Below are positions 1-7,540 of a stretch of 9,947 bases of DNA, one piece after another (position 1 is the stretch's first letter; each line of letters starts with the position of its first letter). The DNA lies in the NCBI GenBank assembly GCA_030635485.1, contig DAOVYS010000084.1, forward strand, positions 1 to 9,947, written 5' to 3'. The notes below the pieces were generated by a model, which ran no database searches, was not told where the DNA came from, and saw only the letters and a program-made list of their open reading frames with translations. Origin of the DNA: Pseudomonadota bacterium (lineage in GTDB: Bacteria > Desulfobacterota > Desulfobulbia > Desulfobulbales > DAOVYS01). The position numbers and the translations under genes are program-made.

Positions 1-567
1 ATCCCTGCGCTGCTCTTTTTCCATCTCTTTATTGCGCAGGTTGTCAAAATTGGTTTTCAGATCGGTCCACTGATCAAACAGTGTGGAAAAGTCATTACGT
101 TGCGGCAGCAGGTCTCCAAGAGAATCTATGAAATCAAGGTGTGTTGACGGCAGGAGAAGCTGCTGGTGATCGTGCTGGCTTGCAACGTTTATAAGATTCC
201 GGGTGATTTTTCCTGTTGTTTTCGCTGCTGCCAGGCTGTGGTTCACATAATATCTGCTTTTCCCTCTGGTTGAGAGTATCCGTTTGACAACAAGGGACCC
301 GTCGGTCTCAAATCCCATGTCCCTGATCCGAGCAAGAAGGGTGTGTCTATCATCCGGGATCTCAAACAGGGCCTCAACAGATGCGGAGTCCGCCCCGGTC
401 CTGATCCATGAAGAGGATGCCCTCCCGCCGGAGAGGAGATGAATGGCCTGAAGCACGATTGACTTGCCGGCGCCGGTTTCACCGGTAACCACAATCAGGC
501 CCTTTGAAAACGTGATGTGAAGCTCCTCGATCAGGGCAAGGTTTTTTATCTTAAGTTCCCTAAGCAT
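1..567 (-). CDS. recN: DNA repair protein RecN, N-terminal part (3' end cut by window)
   Basis: RecN is an SMC-like ATPase acting early in recombinational repair of double-strand breaks in the cytoplasm. The 189 residues visible start MLRELKIKNLALIEEL, the usual RecN N-terminus. The Walker A motif GETGAGKS lies at residues 29-36. The RecN-type segment SQHDHQQLL (about residues 130-138) is followed by HLDFID. After that the chain becomes charged (KTNFDNLRNKEMEKEQ), which is the start of the coiled-coil arm. The family is usually about 550-570 residues, so the rest of the coil and the C-terminal Walker B half lie beyond base 1. The ATG at 567 is chosen because it gives the canonical RecN start. 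The Shine-Dalgarno is weak (an AAGAC-like stretch right before the ATG). A perfect 10-base palindrome lies 32 bases upstream. The identity is close to certain. Confidence 0.96.
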   Translation of the reverse strand, partial: MLRELKIKNLALIEELHITFSKGLIVVTGETGAGKSIVLQAIHLLSGGRASSSWIRTGADSASVEALFEIPDDRHTLLARIRDMGFETDGSLVVKRILSTRGKSRYYVNHSLAAAKTTGKITRNLINVASQHDHQQLLLPSTHLDFIDSLGDLLPQRNDFSTLFDQWTDLKTNFDNLRNKEMEKEQRRD

Positions 568-598
568 GTCTTGTATTATGGTTTTTTTTTGTGTGTGA

Positions 599-608
599 CA
601 GGCGCCTG
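599..608. promoter_or_regulatory. Palindrome upstream of recN, possible operator
   Basis: CAGGCGCCTG is a perfect 10-base palindrome that begins 32 bases upstream of the recN start codon. A second small palindrome, CTGTCACAG, lies at 693-701. recN is often under SOS (LexA) control, but I do not recognise either site as a LexA box, so a regulatory role is only suggested by position. Confidence 0.25.
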
Positions 609-710
609 CAAATTCTTAATGGGCCGGAAAAGATGACAGAATACCATAATCGGATAAAAAAATACGTGTTTTCTTTCCTGGTTCATGTGTGTCTGTCACA
701 GAAACTTGAC

Positions 711-739
711 ATGGCATTTATGCCATTTCAGGTTATAAT
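711..739 (+). promoter_or_regulatory. Candidate sigma-70 promoter of the M48 protease gene
   Basis: A perfect TATAAT (734-739) lies 17 bases after ATGGCA (711-716), a 4/6 match to TTGACA. The -35 element sits inside an inverted repeat (ATGGCAT-TT-ATGCCAT, 711-726), which could also be a repressor site. A perfect TTGACA overlaps at 706-711, but it is 22 bases from the -10, which is too far. The predicted transcript starts near 746 and would run through repeat copy A before the protease start codon. Confidence 0.5.
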
Positions 740-778
740 ATATCAGCACGTATTGAAAATTTACCAACCTCATTCTTA

Positions 779-908
779 CGTCCGGAAATGTAACATTTCC
801 TGACGGAGGGGTCGGGGGTCGTGGTTCAGGGTAACCGAATGATTTTTCTGTTGTTTTTTCTGACCCCTGGCCCCCCCCAAAAGGCCGTTTCCGGACAGAC
901 ACTAACTC
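779..908. repeat. Intergenic palindromic repeat element, copy A
   Basis: This is one of three related elements in the window. It has a left tip palindrome (779-805, 12 of 13 pairs, CGTCCGGAAATGT against ACATTTCCTGACG). Next come GGGGTC-type arms and a 37-base core (826-862) that reads, on the minus strand, CAGAAAAAACAAC then AGAAAAATCATTCGG then TTACCCTGA. Complementary CCCCTGG-type arms and a right half-tip TTTCCGGACAG follow. The core aligns without gaps to copies B and C. The flank GGACAGACACTAACTCAA (893-910) matches that of copy B at 16 of 18 bases and runs right up to the protease start codon. Confidence 0.8.
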
Positions 909-910
909 AA

Positions 911-2329
911 ATGACTTCCCAGACAAATTCTGTGTTCAGAGTATTTTTGACAGCCGTAGCAGTTCTTTTTTTTCATTCCGGGGTTATTCAATTCCAGAAC
1001 GGACTTGGTGATGCCTGCGCCTTTTCAGTCGGTCAGGAAAGGGAAGTCGGGGAAAAGCTGCTCACTTCGGTCCGCAAAAAGTTCGATCTTCTGGACGATC
1101 TTGATATCACCCGGTACATAAACGGAATCGGCGCTGAGATCCTTGGCGCCGCTGGTTCGCAGTATTTTGATTATAAGTTTTTTGTTGTAAACGACAGAGA
1201 CTTCAATGCCTTTGCCGCGCCGTCCGGTCTTGTGTTTATGAATTCCGGTCTGATTGAGATGATGGATAGTGAAAATGAGTTGTTCAGCGTTCTGGCCCAT
1301 GAATGCGCCCATGTTTCAAACCGTCATATTGCCGGGCGGATCGAGAAGTCGACTAAGGTTCAGATAGGCGCAATGGCTCTGGTTTTGGCAGGAGTTGCGC
1401 TCGGGGCAGGTGAATTGAGCGAGGCGCTTATCACCGGGTCCATGGCGACCGCGGCTTCCATGAGCCTCAAATTCAGCAGGATAGACGAGGAAGAGGCTGA
1501 CCGGCAGGCATTTGAATGGATGGAGAAAACGGAACGCGATCCGGCTGCCATGTATAAGATGCTTCAGACAATGCGACGCATCGCCAGAATCAATCGGAAC
1601 AAGATTCCGACCTATCTTCTTACCCATCCCGAACCTGAAGTTCGGATGGGATATGTTCAGGATCTGCTTTTGCTGCGAGGCGGGCATAGTTACAAAAATG
1701 TTGATGAGTTTGAATTCCTTCGCATGAAATATCGGGTCCTGGCTCTGTCAAGAGACCATTCGATATTGCGGCCGCGCCTTTTGAAAAAGATCAAAAAAAA
1801 AGACGGGATAATGGCCGAATTCGGTCTTTCGCAGTTGTACCTGGCGCAAGGAGATTATTTAAAGGCAATGGAGTCTTTACAAAAAGTGATTTTTGCCTAC
1901 CCCGGCCGGCCGATCCTTATGGCTGACAGAGGTGTGATACATTTACAGGCGGGCAGATATGAAAAGGCGCTTGAGTCTCTTGGTTCGGCGATCAGGGCTG
2001 ATCCGGAGTGCGTCTACGCATCCTATTATCTTGCCAGAACCTATCATCAGTCAGGTGATTTGATCAGGGCCAGGGATTATTATAAGGACCTTTTGGTACG
2101 GTTTCCCGCATATTCCCGTCTTTATTACAATATGAGCGAGATTGAGGCGGTTAGCGGGCAACAGCCCGCGGCCCATTATTACCTGGGGATGTATAACTGG
2201 CTGGAAGGCGACCGGCGTCTGGCCAAGTTTCATTTAAAGGAAGCGGTTAAGAATTTGAATTTGGGCAACAGAATAAGGTCAAAGGCAGACAATATGCTGG
2301 ATAAGATCAGGGAGATTGAGAAGAGATAA
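911..2329 (+). CDS. Periplasmic M48 metalloprotease with C-terminal TPR repeats (BepA-like)
   Basis: This is a predicted secreted zinc protease of 472 residues from the ATG at 911. A hydrophobic signal peptide spans about residues 9-29, with a likely cleavage near DACA-FS. The M48 catalytic core has HECAH at residues 130-134 (general HExxH; H130 and H134 bind zinc, E131 is the catalytic base). The third-ligand motif ExxxD lies at 193-197 (EEEAD). At least three or four TPR-like units follow from about residue 300 to 430. This order and length match E. coli BepA/YfgC (487 residues), which degrades stalled outer-membrane beta-barrel components such as LptD; that substrate role here is by analogy. 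The reading frame extends upstream to a GTG at 821, but those codons lie wholly inside repeat copy A, so the ATG preceding the signal peptide is preferred. No clear Shine-Dalgarno precedes it. The gene converges on the HDOD gene, 49 bases away. Confidence 0.9.
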   Translation: MTSQTNSVFRVFLTAVAVLFFHSGVIQFQNGLGDACAFSVGQEREVGEKLLTSVRKKFDLLDDLDITRYINGIGAEILGAAGSQYFDYKFFVVNDRDFNAFAAPSGLVFMNSGLIEMMDSENELFSVLAHECAHVSNRHIAGRIEKSTKVQIGAMALVLAGVALGAGELSEALITGSMATAASMSLKFSRIDEEEADRQAFEWMEKTERDPAAMYKMLQTMRRIARINRNKIPTYLLTHPEPEVRMGYVQDLLLLRGGHSYKNVDEFEFLRMKYRVLALSRDHSILRPRLLKKIKKKDGIMAEFGLSQLYLAQGDYLKAMESLQKVIFAYPGRPILMADRGVIHLQAGRYEKALESLGSAIRADPECVYASYYLARTYHQSGDLIRARDYYKDLLVRFPAYSRLYYNMSEIEAVSGQQPAAHYYLGMYNWLEGDRRLAKFHLKEAVKNLNLGNRIRSKADNMLDKIREIEKR

Positions 2330-2378
2330 TTCAGTTATAGGTGCTTAGGTCGAAGGTAGAAGACTGAAGGCTTACAAC

Positions 2379-3974
2379 TTACTGCCGGCTCTGCATTTTG
2401 CGGATGGCCATGACCGCGAAATCTCGAAACAGCCTTACGTTTTTAATATTTGTTCTGTCCAGTCTGGGCCGACCCGCTTTGCGATCCAGATAGATCAGGC
2501 CGATAGGTTGGGTCCCCACGCAGACCGGGAACAGGTAAACAGTCCGGTTTTTTACGATCGGCATCATTTCGTCCTTAAAGGCGCCTGGCGTATTTTTTCG
2601 GATTGCCATGTCCTTGCAGCATTTCAGGGAGCGTGTGATGGCGTGGTCCTTGTTGTCAAGTTCGTGGTAGAATCTGGATATCCCGGTAGGATCTATATCG
2701 CCGAGGCCGAATCGTCCGATAAGTGACACTTTTTTCCCTTGAATCGAAAGAATTGCGAGAATTACCCTGTCAAAACCGATTCCCTGATACAATCCTTCCA
2801 GCAGATGGACATAGAAATTGTTAAGATCAAAATTGCCCATAAGCGTTTCGGTTATTTCGCGAATAAAGTCATTGACTGATTTATCCTTGCTTATAGGCAG
2901 TTCATTCAGCTCTTCTTCAGGTTCTTCTAAGTCCTGCTCTTCCGTAATCGGGGCTTCCTTTTCCTGCGCAGCTTCTTTTTCATCTTTCTTTTTTTTCTTT
3001 TTCCGTTTGTGCGCCAGGGCGGGGTCCTTTATTTCACGTTCCACCGAGGCGATTCTGCTGCGGATTTTGAGTTTGGACAGACCGTATCGTATGGAATCCG
3101 AAATATCTTCGGATGCCTCAACACATTTAAAGACCATATCCACGGCCTCTTTTTTGTCCAATGACATCAATTCGCCATACTTTTCCATCAAGGGGTCAAG
3201 GTCAGACTGGTTGCAGATCGATGAGACGAGAATGTTTGTGAAGTTCGCCAGGTTCTGGAGATAGGCATCAGTGTCGTAAGGGCCTGACGGTTTTTTCGGA
3301 GTGGTGGACATGGACGTGATGACCTTTTCCGAAAGGTTCCAGAATTTGGCAACTTCTTCTCCGACCGTCTGGTAGGTGGCGTCGTCAAGCACCTTGCGTG
3401 AGGCGGCGTCCTCAGACATTCCGTTTTTAATTAATTCTTCAATTTTACTGTAGAATTCCGGGGCGTGAATGCAGACGATTATTTTGCCTAGACTGTGAAG
3501 CAGGGTACAGATAAAGGCCTCTTCCGGAGCAACCTGCATATTTTTCTCAACCGCCAGATCGCGTGCCTGGAGCGCACTTAAGAAGGATGCGGTCAGGATT
3601 TTGCTGATACCCTCTTTTTCCACGCCGGATTTTATGAAGTCTTCAAATAGGGCTATGGCGGTTGCAAGATCGCGGACCGCGTCAAAACCAAGGATTGTAA
3701 CCGCTCTTGAAATGGAATTTACAGGTCTGCCAAGGGAATAGTATGCGGAGTTGACAACCTGAAGAACCTTGTTTGTAAGGGAATAGTCTTTTAGGATGAC
3801 TTTGGCAAGCTCGTAAGCCGCGCTACGGCTGCTATGAGTCAGAGAGATCAGTTCCTGCACGTTACCGGCCATTGCAGGGATTTCGCTCATGTTCATCCTT
3901 GCAAAGATCTCGGCAAGTTTTCCCGACGGTTCGGATGTCTCTTGGACGTTATTCTGTTCGGGATTTTCACTCAT
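2379..3974 (-). CDS. HDOD domain protein with C-terminal GAF-like domain
   Basis: This is a cytosolic signalling protein of 531 residues. The HDOD domain (about 20-225) is recognised from the opening MNMSEIPAMAGNVQEL, VLQVVNSAYY (70-79), RAVTILGFDAVRDL (90-103) and LLHSLGK (158-164). In LLHSLGK the HD catalytic pair of true phosphohydrolases reads HS, as expected for HDOD proteins, which are thought to be non-catalytic. A helical region leads to a very charged linker (about 321-360) with a run of six lysines followed by Glu-rich sequence. A GAF-like sensor domain follows (about 365-531; strands VYLFPVCVG and PIGLIYLDRK near the end). HDOD proteins act in motility, c-di-GMP or cell-cycle signalling in other bacteria; the ligand and output here are unknown. 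The ATG at 3974 is preferred over the in-frame TTG at 3980 because AAGGA sits 10 bases upstream of it. The gene is divergent from the FHA-kinase-phosphatase cassette. Confidence 0.88.
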   Translation of the reverse strand: MSENPEQNNVQETSEPSGKLAEIFARMNMSEIPAMAGNVQELISLTHSSRSAAYELAKVILKDYSLTNKVLQVVNSAYYSLGRPVNSISRAVTILGFDAVRDLATAIALFEDFIKSGVEKEGISKILTASFLSALQARDLAVEKNMQVAPEEAFICTLLHSLGKIIVCIHAPEFYSKIEELIKNGMSEDAASRKVLDDATYQTVGEEVAKFWNLSEKVITSMSTTPKKPSGPYDTDAYLQNLANFTNILVSSICNQSDLDPLMEKYGELMSLDKKEAVDMVFKCVEASEDISDSIRYGLSKLKIRSRIASVEREIKDPALAHKRKKKKKKDEKEAAQEKEAPITEEQDLEEPEEELNELPISKDKSVNDFIREITETLMGNFDLNNFYVHLLEGLYQGIGFDRVILAILSIQGKKVSLIGRFGLGDIDPTGISRFYHELDNKDHAITRSLKCCKDMAIRKNTPGAFKDEMMPIVKNRTVYLFPVCVGTQPIGLIYLDRKAGRPRLDRTNIKNVRLFRDFAVMAIRKMQSRQ

Positions 3975-4049
3975 TGTCAACTGATCCTTATCCTGACTCG
4001 TTACCTGAAATTTTTTTAAAAATCACTGAATATACACATTTCGTTTTCT

Positions 4050-4077
4050 ATTATACGTGATTTTTTTAAAATGTTCC
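4050..4077 (-). promoter_or_regulatory. Candidate promoter of the HDOD-GAF gene
   Basis: On the minus strand a perfect TATAAT (4050-4055) lies 76 bases upstream of the HDOD ATG. The best -35 is weak: GGAACA (4072-4077, 3/6) at 16 bases. The surrounding DNA is strongly AT-rich, typical of a promoter region. The -10 is convincing and the -35 is not. Confidence 0.4.
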
Positions 4078-4147
4078 ATGGCATAGCGAATTTTTTCTTA
4101 CTGCTAAAAAAGAAATGTGATATTCTTTGATCACGGTTAGTCAGTAT

Positions 4148-4293
4148 CTATCCAGAAATGTTACATTTCTGGATAGAGGGATCAGGGGCCAGGGGTCAGG
4201 GGGCAGCAAAAACAACATAAAAATCAATCTGTTATCCTGACCACCGACCTTTGATCCCCGACCCCCTGTCCAGAAATGTTACATTTCTGGACA
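4148..4293. repeat. Intergenic palindromic repeat element, copy B (most complete)
   Basis: This 146-base element has a perfect hairpin at each end. The left tip (4148-4176) has 14-base arms CTATCCAGAAATGT and ACATTTCTGGATAG around one T. The right tip (4267-4293) has 13-base arms TGTCCAGAAATGT and ACATTTCTGGACA. Between them lie degenerate GGGGTCA heptads (4177-4203), a 37-base A-rich core (4204-4240; CAGCAAAAACAAC, ATAAAAATCAATCTG, TTATCCTGA), and complementary CCCCGAC-type arms (4241-4266). The core is the same length as in copies A and C, and 29 of 37 positions are identical in all three. No ORF or transposase is inside, so it is a non-autonomous repeat in the 388 bases before the FHA gene. 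Confidence 0.85.
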
Positions 4294-4309
4294 GACACTA
4301 GCTTAAACT

Positions 4310-4331
4310 GCTAACGGCTTTTGTCCGGAAA
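4310..4331 (+). repeat. Short dispersed repeat, copy 1 (GCTAACGGCTTT)
   Basis: GCTAACGGCTTT followed by TGTCCGGAAA matches 8729-8750 at 19 of 22 bases, the first 12 identical. It lies 16 bases after repeat copy B, and its second half (TGTCCGGAAATG) resembles one arm of that element's tip hairpin. It may therefore be a fragment of the same repeat family. Confidence 0.6.
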
Positions 4332-4356
4332 TGAAAAATTTTAAACGGTTACGATT

Positions 4357-4362
4357 AAGGAG
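4357..4362 (+). promoter_or_regulatory. Ribosome binding site of the FHA gene
   Basis: AAGGAG lies 6 bases before the ATG at 4369. It is the strongest Shine-Dalgarno in the signalling cassette and fixes the start of the FHA protein. This fits the FHA gene being first in the transcript. Confidence 0.8.
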
Positions 4363-4368
4363 AAGCCT

Positions 4369-5064
4369 ATGACTGAATGGACCTTGATGTTGAATGACAG
4401 GGTTATCAAAAGTTTTCAGATGACCGAGGGATTGAAGGTTACTATCGGCAGGGGGGCGGATGCGGATATTGTGATAGACAATACCGGCATATCACGCCTG
4501 CATTCTTCCTTTGAACTTAAGAATGATATCTATCTGCTTTCAGACCTTGAAAGTCTGAATGGGACCTTTGTGAATGGAAAAAAAATTACGTCCATGGTTC
4601 CTGTGTCCGAGGAGGATGTTATTGAAATAGCCAAGTTTAAATTGATGGTCAGACCGCATGAGGGGAGTGCGGCCGCGACATCATCAACTGATTTTATGGA
4701 TGAAGACGAAGAGACCGTCTTTGTGAGTAAATGGAAAGGTAAACCGACCGGAACGCAAACAGTCAAAGGCAGGGCCAAGACCAGGCTTGTAGTTATTGAA
4801 GGTGAGGCTTCGGTCGATGAAGTCGGACTGGACGGTAAGAGCAGCGTTAAGATCGGAAAAGATTCTTCCTCTGATTTGGTGATTTCAGGCTTTTTTGTTG
4901 CCGCTGCGCAGTGTTACATCATGAACCGGGACGGGAAGTTTTTTATTGTACCCCAGCGGAGTTGGGTCGGGACCAGGTTGAATGGACTCAAACTTAAAGA
5001 GGAACATCTCCTTCGTAAGGGAGATGTTATTGAGATAAAAAGGGTCAAGATCAGATTCGAATAA
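4369..5064 (+). CDS. FHA domain protein with a second, degenerate FHA-like domain
   Basis: This is a 231-residue cytosolic protein with no signal peptide or membrane segment. The first FHA domain (about 5-95) keeps the phosphothreonine-binding residues: G27-R28, S42-R43-x-H45, and N64-G65-T66 followed by N69-G70. The second domain (about 137-231) has the FHA strand pattern, but GR is replaced by GK (163-164) and the SxxH motif is missing (AAAQC, 178-182); only N205-G206 remains. It probably does not bind phosphothreonine. The linker contains DEDEETVF (111-118), an acidic segment with T116, resembling the ETT(S)VF phospho-switch of actinobacterial GarA/OdhI; this comparison is mine. The kinase gene starts 19 bases downstream, so FHA, kinase and PP2C probably form one operon. 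The likely role is reader or adaptor of kinase-made phosphothreonine; partners are unknown. Confidence 0.9.
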   Translation: MTEWTLMLNDRVIKSFQMTEGLKVTIGRGADADIVIDNTGISRLHSSFELKNDIYLLSDLESLNGTFVNGKKITSMVPVSEEDVIEIAKFKLMVRPHEGSAAATSSTDFMDEDEETVFVSKWKGKPTGTQTVKGRAKTRLVVIEGEASVDEVGLDGKSSVKIGKDSSSDLVISGFFVAAAQCYIMNRDGKFFIVPQRSWVGTRLNGLKLKEEHLLRKGDVIEIKRVKIRFE

Positions 5065-5083
5065 TGGTGCGGGAAGTTAATTT

Positions 5084-7537
5084 ATGTTTTCCAGACTGAT
5101 AAATAAACTTGTGGGACAAAAGAAATCGGTTTCGGTTGCATTGCCGGCTGAAGGCGCTGGTGGGCCAACGCCGAAGCCTGCCGCAAAGCCGCCCCGCAAG
5201 AAACTGGTCACTCCGGAATGGAAACCCGGGGATGTAATCATGGACCGCTACAGAGTGGAAGCGGTCATGTCGGGGTCCATGGGAAAGGTGTACATTTCCG
5301 ATCATCTTGGTTGGGACATCAAGATGGCGATCAAGTCCCCGCGTCGGGAAGTGCTTGCCGACAGGGAAGGATTCAAACGTATATTAAATGAGGCCAACAA
5401 CTGGGTCAGAATGGGCATGCATCCCAATGTGGCATGCTGCTACTATGTCCTGGCGCTTGACGGAATTCCGCATCTTTTTATTGAATATGTTGACGGCGGC
5501 GACTTGAGCGAATGGATAAAGACAGGCCGATGCAGAGATATAAGGACCGCGCTTTCACTTGCGATTCAATTCTGTCATGGAATGGAATACACGCATTCCA
5601 AGGGAATAATTCACAGGGATATCAAGCCGGCAAATGTACTTATTACAAAAAACGCCCTTTTAAAGATTACTGATTTCGGAATTCTTCTCGATCTGGGAGA
5701 TCCCGGCTTTGAGGATATTGACGATTCAATCTGGGGAGAGGGAGACAGTGAGGCAACAGTCGGTTTCCGTGGAACTCCCGCGTTTGCCTCGCCTGAGCAG
5801 ATCAGGGATTCACACGATGTAGATGAACGGACTGATATATTTTCATTTGGTCTTTGCATGTGGCTTATGCTCTGCGGCAGAAAGCCGTTTAAGAAAAATA
5901 TCGAGAAAAATGTGATTCCGGAACCGACGCCCCTAAATCCCAAAGATGTCTTTCCTCCAGTACTCTGCGATCTTCTCAAAAAATGTGTTGCATATGATCC
6001 TGATGACCGGTTTGTGAATTTTGCAAAATTGAGAGAAGCGATAAACGAGGCATACCAGGCATTTTTCAAGGTGTCGTGCCCCTATGCGGTGTTGGATGAT
6101 ATTGATTTGCGCGCAGACGGTTTAAATAACCGTGCCGTCTCGTATTTCGAACTCGGAAGAACCAAAGAGGCGGAAAAATGGTTGATACAGACACTTGAGA
6201 TCAATGATACTCTTCCCGAAGCCGTCCATAATATGTTTCTTCATAAGTGGCGGAAGGGGGCGGCTCAATCCGACAGGCTGATTCGTCAGATTGAGGCGAC
6301 CAAGAAGAGCCGGCCGAAAATAACCTGGCTAGATGAATTGGAAGAAGCTGTCAGGAACGACCTGGCAAGAGAGGAGACGCCCGGTGGTCAACCGGTGAAA
6401 TTTCCTGAATTCCGGCTTTGTGTTCCGAAAAAATCTTTAGAGATTTTTCGTGAATCTCAGATGTATAAGTCGATTCAGCGTAATGTCATGGACCATTTTG
6501 AAAACAGACGTTACGATGCTTGCTACAAGGTGCTTTTGAAGGCATGGAAGAATATCGGATTCAGAAAAGACAAGGTCTTCACAGGGATATATGAGCGGCT
6601 TCTGCAATTCGCGGACAGGGGAGAGGTTCAGGGTTGGCAGCGGTTGATGAACATGAAGGGTTCCGCCACTCCTGTAACCTGCCTGGAACGTATTCCAGGC
6701 AGCAGGAAAATTGTTATGGCGGGAAGTGACGGCAAGATCGTTATACGGGATTTCAGCGCAATGAAAAAGCTTGATATCCTGGGCACGGATGATAGTCCCG
6801 TGCGCTCCGTGGCAGTCAGTCCCAAAGGGCAATACCTTGCCGTGGGTAATGAAGAGGGGAGGGTCTCGATCTGGTCAGTCAAATCCGGAAAGTCCATCTC
6901 CCATGAAGCAGCCCATAGAGGACCGGTCCTGTCACTTGCTTTCAGCCCGAACGGCAAGATGCTGGCTTCGGGCGGGAGTGACGGCATTATGAAATTAAGA
7001 AATCCTTTTCAGAAAGGGATGGAAAGCAGCGTTTCTTTGCGAAACAGCGGTGCGGTGCGGGCCATAACATTTTTTGAATCAGGAGAGGAAATGGTCACAG
7101 GCAGTGACGACGGGACAATCCGGTTTTGGAGTGCAGGCGCCTCGGAATGTCAGCGTATAGTGGAGGCCCACGCTCTGCCGGTCGTTACGCTTTCAGTAAG
7201 TCCGGACGGGCAGAAGTTTGTTTCAGGAAGCGCTGATCGTTTAATAAAGATTTGGGATAAACATTCAGCCCGAACCACCAAGGTTATTGAGGCCCATGGG
7301 GAGTCGGTAACATCGGTTCTGATGCTTGAGGACAATAAGAGTGTTATATCAGGATGCGAGGACGATATTCTGAAACTTTGGGATGTAAAGAGCGGTGATT
7401 GTCTTCTGACTCTTGACGGCAGAGGTGATGGAATATGCAGTCTTGCCCCGGCGCACAAATCCCATATTTTTCTTGCCGGAAAGCATGATGGAAGTGTGCT
7501 TTTTGTAATGGTTATATACCAGCTGAGCTTTGATTAG
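5084..7537 (+). CDS. Cytosolic Ser/Thr protein kinase with C-terminal WD40 propeller
   Basis: This is an 817-residue Hanks-type kinase. The kinase domain (about 55-330) has the P-loop SGSMGKV (63-69; the first Gly of GxGxxG is Met62), the catalytic lysine AIK (K84), likely helix-C E103, the catalytic loop HRDIKPAN (177-184), DFG (197-199) and SPE in place of APE (236-238). It should be active. The activation segment holds an acidic insertion (about 202-222), then T225 and T231 as possible phosphosites. A TPR-like unit (about 348-385) leads into a helical linker. From about 527 there are seven WD40 blades (for example GSDDGTIRFW, GSADRLIKIWD), enough for a closed propeller. There is no membrane helix, unlike PknB-type kinases. 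The N-terminus MFSRLINKLVG looks amphipathic. The WD40 part probably recruits substrates. The start has GGGA about 9 bases upstream. The stop codon abuts repeat copy C. Confidence 0.93.
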   Translation: MFSRLINKLVGQKKSVSVALPAEGAGGPTPKPAAKPPRKKLVTPEWKPGDVIMDRYRVEAVMSGSMGKVYISDHLGWDIKMAIKSPRREVLADREGFKRILNEANNWVRMGMHPNVACCYYVLALDGIPHLFIEYVDGGDLSEWIKTGRCRDIRTALSLAIQFCHGMEYTHSKGIIHRDIKPANVLITKNALLKITDFGILLDLGDPGFEDIDDSIWGEGDSEATVGFRGTPAFASPEQIRDSHDVDERTDIFSFGLCMWLMLCGRKPFKKNIEKNVIPEPTPLNPKDVFPPVLCDLLKKCVAYDPDDRFVNFAKLREAINEAYQAFFKVSCPYAVLDDIDLRADGLNNRAVSYFELGRTKEAEKWLIQTLEINDTLPEAVHNMFLHKWRKGAAQSDRLIRQIEATKKSRPKITWLDELEEAVRNDLAREETPGGQPVKFPEFRLCVPKKSLEIFRESQMYKSIQRNVMDHFENRRYDACYKVLLKAWKNIGFRKDKVFTGIYERLLQFADRGEVQGWQRLMNMKGSATPVTCLERIPGSRKIVMAGSDGKIVIRDFSAMKKLDILGTDDSPVRSVAVSPKGQYLAVGNEEGRVSIWSVKSGKSISHEAAHRGPVLSLAFSPNGKMLASGGSDGIMKLRNPFQKGMESSVSLRNSGAVRAITFFESGEEMVTGSDDGTIRFWSAGASECQRIVEAHALPVVTLSVSPDGQKFVSGSADRLIKIWDKHSARTTKVIEAHGESVTSVLMLEDNKSVISGCEDDILKLWDVKSGDCLLTLDGRGDGICSLAPAHKSHIFLAGKHDGSVLFVMVIYQLSFD

Positions 7538-7540
7538 TAT

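Noticed and set aside
243..494. 83-residue minus-strand ORF inside recN
   Set aside because: It is another frame of the recN region, where the true frame carries the Walker A motif and RecN signature.
706..739. TTGACA (706-711) as the -35 of the TATAAT at 734-739
   Set aside because: The spacing is 22 bases, well beyond the usual 16-18. ATGGCA at 711-716 has correct spacing.
591..803. 70-residue plus-strand ORF between recN and the protease
   Set aside because: It spans the promoter region and a repeat tip, has no ribosome binding site at its start and no recognisable composition or motif.
821..910. GTG start giving a 502-residue M48 protease
   Set aside because: The extra 30 codons are repeat element sequence and would put a second hydrophobic stretch ahead of a good signal peptide. 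ATG 911 is preferred, though not proven.
2818..3264. 148-residue serine-rich ORF on the plus strand
   Set aside because: It is antisense to the HDOD linker; its Ser/Phe runs are the complement of the Lys/Glu codons. No family features.
4148..4293. CRISPR-like repeats (GAAATGTTACATTTC occurs twice with about 90 bases between)
   Set aside because: There are only two copies, the spacing is wrong, and the interior is itself a repeat found elsewhere in the window. It is an element with matching ends, not an array.
5611..6069. 152-residue minus-strand ORF inside the kinase
   Set aside because: It lies opposite clear catalytic motifs (HRDIKPAN, DFG) of the kinase and shows no motif of its own.
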